Notes under the pieces: model-generated | The model's database searches: none | What the model was told of the DNA's origin: nothing | Seen by the model: only the letters and a program-made list of their open reading frames with translations | In this document: one piece after another, positions 59,661-64,000 of the stretch | Layout: each line of letters opens with the position of its first letter | How positions within the stretch are numbered: position 1 is the stretch's first letter | Translations under genes and position numbers: made by a program | Assembly (NCBI GenBank): GCA_000702025.1 | Contig: KL370851.1 | Span: 78,005 to 142,004, forward strand | Reading direction: 5' to 3' | Source of the DNA: Blautia schinkii DSM 10518 | Lineage (GTDB): Bacteria > Bacillota > Clostridia > Lachnospirales > Lachnospiraceae | DNA: 64,000 bases

Positions 59661-60383
59661 TTAAAACAGTCTCTTTCCGTCGGATATATTGATGTTTAGG
59701 TCTTTGGCAATGCCGGTTTGTTTGTAGGGGTTGATTTTTTCCAGGGTGCCGTTGTGGCGGAATTGGGAGCCGGTGTTTTTGAACCAGAAGGTTTTGTGTG
59801 CTTTGACGCATTGTTCGCGGATGTTCAGGACCCAGTCGTAGTTGCATTCGCGGGCTTCGCGGCCTGTTTCGCCGCCTACGGTAACGTGGTTGACTCCATG
59901 AAGATAGGGAGTCAGGTCGATGGCTTCAAGGAGCGGGGCGCAGGCGATGAAGCGGCGTTTTATGGGATAGGATAAAAACAGGGGGAGCCGGTAGTCGGCC
60001 AGGGCCTGGTTTTCGACTGTGCAGCCGATATTTACGTTGTCATAGCCTTCGCCCCAGTCAGAGGGGAGGGATATAGGGAAGCGGTCAATTCTTTTTGTTA
60101 GGATTAGAAAATCGATGTCTGTTCTTTCGCGGATCATGGCCCAGGCTTCTTTGCGCCATTCGTCTGCTTCGGGCAGGAAGAAGTCGGTGGCAAAGCAGGT
60201 TGCCAGGATTTTGTTTCCTTTGATGTTGTATTCGCCTTTTTTGTTTTTCCTTATGGCCCAGTCGAATTTGTCTGTTTTTTGAATTGTGTTCTGTCCATAA
60301 CGTTTTGCATAGGGTCCGTAAAAATAGCAGTTTGTGCAGCCGTCACTGATTTTGTAACAGCCTGTCCATGGTTCCCAGTTCAT
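59661..60383 (-). CDS. DUF5131 (phage Gp37/Gp68) family protein
   Basis: Protein of 240 residues. NWEPWTGCYKISDGCTNCYFYGPYAKRYG at the N-terminus, with the CxxxxxxCxxC cysteines, then FATDFFLPEADEWRKEAWAMI, FLILTKRIDRFPI, GCTVENQALADYRLP and TVGGETGREARECNYDWV, match DUF5131, first seen as Gp37/Gp68 of mycobacteriophages. The Cys triad and the TIM-barrel-like strand pattern resemble radical-SAM proteins; the chemistry is unknown. Such genes occur both in phages and on chromosomes. No other phage gene is near. The start is set by AAAGGAGGTCACCT read on the minus strand. Confidence 0.85.
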   Translation of the reverse strand: MNWEPWTGCYKISDGCTNCYFYGPYAKRYGQNTIQKTDKFDWAIRKNKKGEYNIKGNKILATCFATDFFLPEADEWRKEAWAMIRERTDIDFLILTKRIDRFPISLPSDWGEGYDNVNIGCTVENQALADYRLPLFLSYPIKRRFIACAPLLEAIDLTPYLHGVNHVTVGGETGREARECNYDWVLNIREQCVKAHKTFWFKNTGSQFRHNGTLEKINPYKQTGIAKDLNINISDGKRLF

Positions 60384-60647
60384 AGGTGACCTCCTTTGGT
60401 GTAAATCATTGTGCGCCTTGCAGCAAGTGTGCCGGAGAATAATTGTAATTTTGAGCTTTTCTCCGAGAGGATTATAACATACATCTCTATATTGATATAG
60501 TAAAAATCCGACATGGTATTTTGTTCCAAATAAGCTGACAACTTGGGGGAATAAAGTAGTATGTCAGATTGAGAATTATGGCCTGGCTTGTAATACAAAA
60601 TCAGTGTGGCCTGCAACATAAAATTTGTGTGATTGTATGGAGTAGTC
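60384..60647. other. AT-rich intergenic region with imperfect repeats
   Basis: No gene is supported. CTGACA (60535-60540) and TGTCAG (60562-60567) form an inverted repeat. Two imperfect copies of a 25-base unit follow in tandem (TGGCCTG, then ATACAAAATCAGTG or ATAAAATTTGTGTG, from about 60579 to 60632) just before the GntR promoter. They may be regulator-binding sites. A DUF5131 gene promoter should lie here on the minus strand but was not located. Confidence 0.4.
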
Positions 60648-60687
60648 TTGACAAAATGTATATAAGTGTGTATATTGAGTATATACA
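60648..60687 (+). promoter_or_regulatory. Promoter and candidate operator of the YtrA-type regulator operon
   Basis: Perfect -35 TTGACA (60648-60653), 17-base spacer, -10 TATATT (60671-60676). TGTATAT (60669-60675) and ATATACA (60681-60687) make a 7-5-7 inverted repeat covering the -10 box. That is the usual place of an autoregulatory YtrA-family GntR operator. Confidence 0.7.
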
Positions 60688-60710
60688 ATAAAAGTAAATA
60701 GAGGCAGGTG

Positions 60711-61088
60711 ATGCGCGTGAATATTATTTTAAATAATTCCAGTGGGAAACCAATCTATGAACAGATTATCCAGCAGATTAAGCAGCTTATCCTTAATGGC
60801 AGCCTGAAACCCGGAGATGCTTTGCCGAGTATGCGGTATCTGGCGAAGGAACTGCGCATCAGTGTAATCACCACGAAGCGTGCTTACGAAGATTTGGAGC
60901 GTGATGGATTTATTCATACGGTGGTCGGCAAGGGAAGTTTTGTGGCAGAGACGAATGAGGAGCTTCTCAGAGAGGGCAGCTACAGAGATATCGAGGATGA
61001 TTTGGAGCGTGCTGTGGAGAAGGCGAGAAACTATGGGGTTTCGCTGGAGGAGCTTATAGAGAGACTGGAATTGTTATACCGCGGGTAG
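60711..61088 (+). CDS. GntR family regulator, YtrA subfamily
   Basis: Small regulator of 125 residues. The winged helix reads NIILNNSSGKPIYEQIIQQIKQLILNGSLKPGDALPSMRYLAKELRISVITTKRAYEDLERDGFI (about residues 2-67), the typical YtrA form, followed by only a short helical dimerisation tail (to 125). YtrA proteins repress their own operon with adjacent ABC transporter genes and usually respond to cell-wall antibiotics or peptide stress. Here an ATPase and permease genes follow 137 bases downstream. ATG 60711 fits the GAGG site; GTG 60708 and GTG 60717 are alternatives. Confidence 0.9.
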   Translation: MRVNIILNNSSGKPIYEQIIQQIKQLILNGSLKPGDALPSMRYLAKELRISVITTKRAYEDLERDGFIHTVVGKGSFVAETNEELLREGSYRDIEDDLERAVEKARNYGVSLEELIERLELLYRG

Positions 61089-61225
61089 AGAGCATGCTGC
61101 ACCCATGTGGTAGAAAGTATGTTATATCAGGAACGGGAGCAAGAGATTTGTACTTAATCTCTAGGTGTTGGCCAGGAGTGTAGATTTAAACATGGGAGGC
61201 GTAAGCTTTCCGGATAGGAGGTATT

Positions 61226-62098
61226 ATGGAGACAGCGATTCGATTAGAACATGTGACGAAAAAATATAAGGATTTTACATTGAATGATATCTGCCTTGAT
61301 ATTCCCAAGGGGTGTATCGTAGGGCTGGTTGGCGAGAATGGTGCGGGCAAAACAACTATGATCAAGGCGATTCTCGGGCTGATCAATCCGGATACAGGTA
61401 CGGTCTATGTTAATGGGGTTCCCTCTGAGAAGCTGCCTAAGGACTGGAAGAAGGATGTGGGAACGGTGCTTAGTGGTCTGGGATTTTTCCGGGAAGGTAC
61501 GGCAGAGACGCTTGGCAGATGTATGAAGGATATTTATTCTAACTGGGATGAAGAGAGATATTTGCATTATTTGGAAAAATTCAAGATTTCCCGCGATAAG
61601 AAAATCAAGGATTATTCGAAAGGCATGACTGTTAAAATGGTCCTTGCGGTGGCGTTTTCCCACAATGCAACGATGCTTGTGTTGGATGAGCCTACGAGCG
61701 GACTGGACCCTGTGGTGAGGGATGAGATTTTGGATATCCTGCTTGAGTTTATTCAGGATGAAGAGCATTCGGTTTTGATTTCCTCTCATATTGTATCGGA
61801 TTTGGAGAAGACCGCGGACTATATTGCGTTCCTACGGGATGGGCGGTTGGAATTTATGAGCGGCAAGGATGAGCTTTTAGAGGAATATGCCATGCTGCGC
61901 TGTGGGAAGGACGATTGGAAGGTTATACCGGAGAAATTTGTGCAGGGCATTAGGCAGAGTGCCTTTGACTGTGAAATACTGATTAAAGGAAAGGAGGAAT
62001 TCAGCAGGAGATTTCCGCAGTTCTGCCTTGAACGGGCGAGCGTGGAGGATATCATTGTCTACTCTGTGAGAGGGATACGAAGGGAGGAGACAGTATGA
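61226..62098 (+). CDS. ABC transporter ATP-binding protein
   Basis: ATPase of 290 residues of the bacteriocin/antibiotic export type. Walker A GENGAGKTTM (about residues 37-46), a signature SKGMTVKMVLAVAF (KGM replaces the usual SGG), Walker B MLVLDEPTSGLDPVV, and the switch His in LISSHIVSD are visible. The C-terminal 70 residues form the small regulatory domain often found in this group. ATG follows AGGAGGT and the stop overlaps the first permease gene by four bases, so both are coupled. It probably serves all three permease paralogues that follow; their own ATPase appears to have been lost. Confidence 0.9.
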   Translation: METAIRLEHVTKKYKDFTLNDICLDIPKGCIVGLVGENGAGKTTMIKAILGLINPDTGTVYVNGVPSEKLPKDWKKDVGTVLSGLGFFREGTAETLGRCMKDIYSNWDEERYLHYLEKFKISRDKKIKDYSKGMTVKMVLAVAFSHNATMLVLDEPTSGLDPVVRDEILDILLEFIQDEEHSVLISSHIVSDLEKTADYIAFLRDGRLEFMSGKDELLEEYAMLRCGKDDWKVIPEKFVQGIRQSAFDCEILIKGKEEFSRRFPQFCLERASVEDIIVYSVRGIRREETV

Positions 62099-62724
62099 AA
62101 GGGCTGATTCGGGCAGATTATTATATTATAAAGGAGCAGTTAGGTTCATATTTTAAATTGTTTGGCTTTTTCGCTGTGATTTCGTTATTTGCTAAATCTT
62201 CTATGTATATAGTGAATATGCAAGCTGTGTTTTCCGCAATGATTCTTATCTCTATGATGGCGGCGGATGAAAACGGAAGGGACGCTTATTATCAGCAGCT
62301 GCCTTTTGACAGAAGGGAGCTTGTAAAAGAAAAATATGTGAGAGGGTGTGTTTTTCTATTGCCCTTTATGTTAATGGCAAATTTTGTTGGATTTATTATT
62401 ACGTTAATTTGTGAGTTGGATTTTCTGAGGTTCTTTACTGATATGGAGATTGGTATTGTATATCTGTTTCTGTCAATAGATATTGTGATTCCCTTTGCAA
62501 TCAAAAAAGGAGTTGCAAAGGCAAGGTTAGCCGGTTTTGCCTTTGTATTTGTACCTTGTTTGGTATTGGTCTATTTGACAAAATTTATTGTTGAAGATAT
62601 GCCAGGAATTGATTTTGTATTTGTTGTAACTATATTGATGCTGGTATTAGCGGTTCTGTCAATACTTTTGCTTCCATTCTCATACCGACTGAGTTTGAAG
62701 TATTACCAGGAAAGGGAGTTTTGA
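62095..62724 (+). CDS. ABC-2 type permease, paralogue 1
   Basis: Membrane protein of 209 residues with six predicted helices. It starts MKGLIRADYYIIKEQLGSYFKLFGFFAVISLFAKSS and carries DENGRDAYYQQLPFDRRELVKEKYVRGCVF (about residues 60-90), a loop that is nearly identical in the three tandem copies. This is the ABC-2 family layout of the permeases found with YtrA regulators. Overlap with the ATPase gene indicates a joint complex. The substrate is unknown; peptide or antibiotic export is the usual guess. Confidence 0.85.
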   Translation: MKGLIRADYYIIKEQLGSYFKLFGFFAVISLFAKSSMYIVNMQAVFSAMILISMMAADENGRDAYYQQLPFDRRELVKEKYVRGCVFLLPFMLMANFVGFIITLICELDFLRFFTDMEIGIVYLFLSIDIVIPFAIKKGVAKARLAGFAFVFVPCLVLVYLTKFIVEDMPGIDFVFVVTILMLVLAVLSILLLPFSYRLSLKYYQEREF

Positions 62725-62775
62725 CTGTTTTACCGGGTGTGTAGGAATTTTTGTTTGATATAAGGAGGAGTCAGT

Positions 62776-63405
62776 ATGAAAGGGTTGATAAGGGTAGAAT
62801 ATTATATGATAAAGGCCGAAATATGGACGTATTTGAAAATGTTTGGCTTATTCGCTGTGTTTTCTTTGTTTGTAAAATCATCTCTATATATAATGACTAT
62901 GCAATTTGTAACTTCTGTGATGCTCCTTCTCTCTATGATGACAGTAGACGAAAATGGGAAGGATGCTTATTATCAGCAGCTGCCTTTTGACAGGAGAGAG
63001 CTTGTAAAGGAAAAATATGTGAGAGGGTGTGTATTTTTAATTCCCCTTATGCTACTTGCGGATTTTATTGGATTCATGATTACTTTGATTTATGGATTGG
63101 ATTTGGTGCAGTTCTTATCTAATATGGTGCTTGGCATTGTATATTTTCTGTTGACAATAGATATTGTGATTCCTATTGCTATCAAAAGAGGTGCAGGAAA
63201 ATCCAGGTTCATCTGCATTTTTTGTGTTGTTTTGCCTCCCGCGGCACTCATCTTTCCGATAAATGCTTTTATGAAAGGTAGGCCGGGGATAAATGCTGAT
63301 TTAGCTGCGACAATTTTGATGCTGATTGTAGTGGTGCTGGTATTGCTTTTGCTTCCTATATCCTATAAGTTGAGTGTGAAATTTTACCAGGCAAAAGAGT
63401 TTTAA
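62776..63405 (+). CDS. ABC-2 type permease, paralogue 2
   Basis: Also 209 residues with six helices. It is closely related to the first copy: same opening (MKGLIRVEYYMIKAEIWTYLKMFGLFAVFSLFVKSS), the same DAYYQQLPFDRRELVKEKYVRGCVFLIP loop and the same final motif SYKLSVKFYQAKEF. The middle and C-terminal helices have diverged most. The 51-base gap before it contains a ribosome site (GGAGGAG) in the same context as copy 1 (...GAGGAG(A/T)CAGTATGA), so this is a duplication including the leader. The pair may act as a heterodimer. Confidence 0.85.
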   Translation: MKGLIRVEYYMIKAEIWTYLKMFGLFAVFSLFVKSSLYIMTMQFVTSVMLLLSMMTVDENGKDAYYQQLPFDRRELVKEKYVRGCVFLIPLMLLADFIGFMITLIYGLDLVQFLSNMVLGIVYFLLTIDIVIPIAIKRGAGKSRFICIFCVVLPPAALIFPINAFMKGRPGINADLAATILMLIVVVLVLLLLPISYKLSVKFYQAKEF

Positions 63406-63447
63406 CCGTTCAACTGATGAATTGCCTGTGTTTTTAAGAATTCACAG

Positions 63448-63535
63448 AGCATTTTGTCAGAGGGTGTCGCAAGAGGACAGATATATAGAGATATTGTTTG
63501 TTCTGTAAGAGGAGCAAAAGAGAGGAGGGTTTCGT
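63448..63535 (+). pseudogene. Remnant of an ABC ATPase 3' end before the third permease
   Basis: One frame of this gap reads ILSEGVARGQIYRDIVCSVRG then AKERRVSYE. It resembles the last residues of the ATPase encoded at 61226, which end SVEDIIVYSVRGIRREETV: RDIV-CSVRG against EDIIVYSVRG. The DNA also aligns, including the GAGGAG before the next ATG. It is only about 25 codons and lacks every ATPase motif. This suggests that a second ATPase-permease unit was duplicated and lost its ATPase by deletion. Confidence 0.5.
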
Positions 63536-64000
63536 ATGAGAGGATTAATAAGAGCAGATTATTATATGATAAAGGCAGAGGTCAAGACATATTTGATATT
63601 ATTAGGCATTTTTACCATCTTATCTTTTTTTAGAAAATCGTCGGACTATATTGTGACTATGCAGTTTGTGGTTACCCTCATGCTTAGCCTTTCCTTGATG
63701 ACGATTGATGAAAATGGGAAAGACGCTTATTATCAGCAGCTTCCTTTCGATAGAAGAGAGCTTGTAAAGGAAAAATATGTGCGTGGATTTGTATTTATAG
63801 TTCCTTTTCTGATTGTCGGTTCTTTTGCTGGATTTATTATTACGTTGATTTATGGGGCAGATATCAGTAACTTTTTTTCAGAAGTTGTGCTTAGCGTTGT
63901 TTATTTACTTCAGGCTATGGATTTTGTGATACCGATTTGTATTAAAAAAGAAGCCTCAAAATCCAGGTTATTGTGCGGCATTTGTGTCGGGGTACCAAGT
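63536..64000 (+). CDS. ABC-2 type permease, paralogue 3 (cut by window end)
   Basis: The first 155 residues of a third paralogue. It begins MRGLIRADYYMIKAEVKTYLILLGIFTILSFFRKSS, continues with DENGKDAYYQQLPFDRRELVKEKYVRGFVF, and is open at the right edge. It follows AGAGGAGGG by nine bases. It is closer in its start to copies 1 and 2 than to any other family I know. By comparison with them, about 54 residues are missing. The frame is intact as far as it can be seen. Confidence 0.85.
   Translation, partial: MRGLIRADYYMIKAEVKTYLILLGIFTILSFFRKSSDYIVTMQFVVTLMLSLSLMTIDENGKDAYYQQLPFDRRELVKEKYVRGFVFIVPFLIVGSFAGFIITLIYGADISNFFSEVVLSVVYLLQAMDFVIPICIKKEASKSRLLCGICVGVPS

Noticed and set aside
55577-60383. 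Integrated conjugative element (topB, TraX) or prophage (Gp37-like protein)
   Set aside because: No integrase, relaxase, transfer, capsid or att-like repeat accompanies these genes; each family also occurs alone on chromosomes.

Overview
The window looks like chromosomal DNA from a low-to-moderate GC, spore-forming gut Clostridium relative, most likely family Lachnospiraceae. The evidence is indirect: Clostridia-type gene families throughout (GlgC/GlgD pair, RsgI-like anti-sigma factor, archaeal-type Asd, QueH, minimal SufC-SufB system, YtrA-type GntR with ABC-2 permeases), candidate Spo0A boxes, a cyclic-di-GMP-I riboswitch and a selenocysteine-containing SelD. No rRNA, tRNA, CRISPR array, prophage or complete insertion sequence was recognised.

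Layout. 1-9.8 kb: short palindromic repeats, a two-component system followed by a secreted Gln/Lys-repeat protein, a PD-(D/E)XK 'transposase-family' protein, a DUF3825 protein behind candidate Spo0A boxes, an acyltransferase, and a two-gene Fe-S assembly system (SufC plus one SufB-like scaffold). 10-15 kb: MATE exporter, a 409-bp giant hairpin element with a second palindrome nested in it, a TetR regulator and an oleate hydratase. 15.1-24.4 kb: one co-directional catabolic cluster (four-carbon sugar-acid kinase family, Asp/Glu racemase family, GH127-type glycosidase, TRAP transporter, GntR regulator, BKACE-family lyase) for an unidentified acidic, probably sugar-linked substrate. 24.4-29.6 kb: a serine hydrolase with wall-binding-like repeats, then hypB and hypA flanking a large FAD/Fe-S oxidoreductase. 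29.7-36.9 kb: a c-di-GMP-I riboswitch in front of a secreted M60-like metalloprotease with dockerin-like and FN3 modules and a secreted protein with a cohesin-like N-terminus.

37-48.5 kb: glycogen precursor genes glgC-glgD, an AAA-ATPase/PD-(D/E)XK protein, an ABC importer without its binding protein, a phosphatidylethanolamine cluster (flippase-like membrane protein, pssA, psd) overlapping queH, and a sigma factor with an RsgI-like anti-sigma factor. 48.5-58.4 kb: argH, asd, an AgrC/LytTR-type two-component system, selD with in-frame UGA, a formate/nitrite transporter, topB and a hexapeptide-repeat protein. 58.4-64 kb: TraX, the second giant hairpin element, a DUF5131 protein, and a YtrA-type regulator with an ABC ATPase and three tandem permease paralogues, the last cut by the window end.

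The best candidate for something undescribed is the pair of giant hairpin elements (11577-11985 and 59335-59583). Their long stems have unrelated sequences, yet each is nearly self-complementary, while internal blocks are almost identical and carry the same symmetric mismatches. That pattern indicates selection on a structure, as an RNA or as a cruciform. The 15-24 kb catabolic cluster and the c-di-GMP-controlled M60/cohesin-like pair come next.
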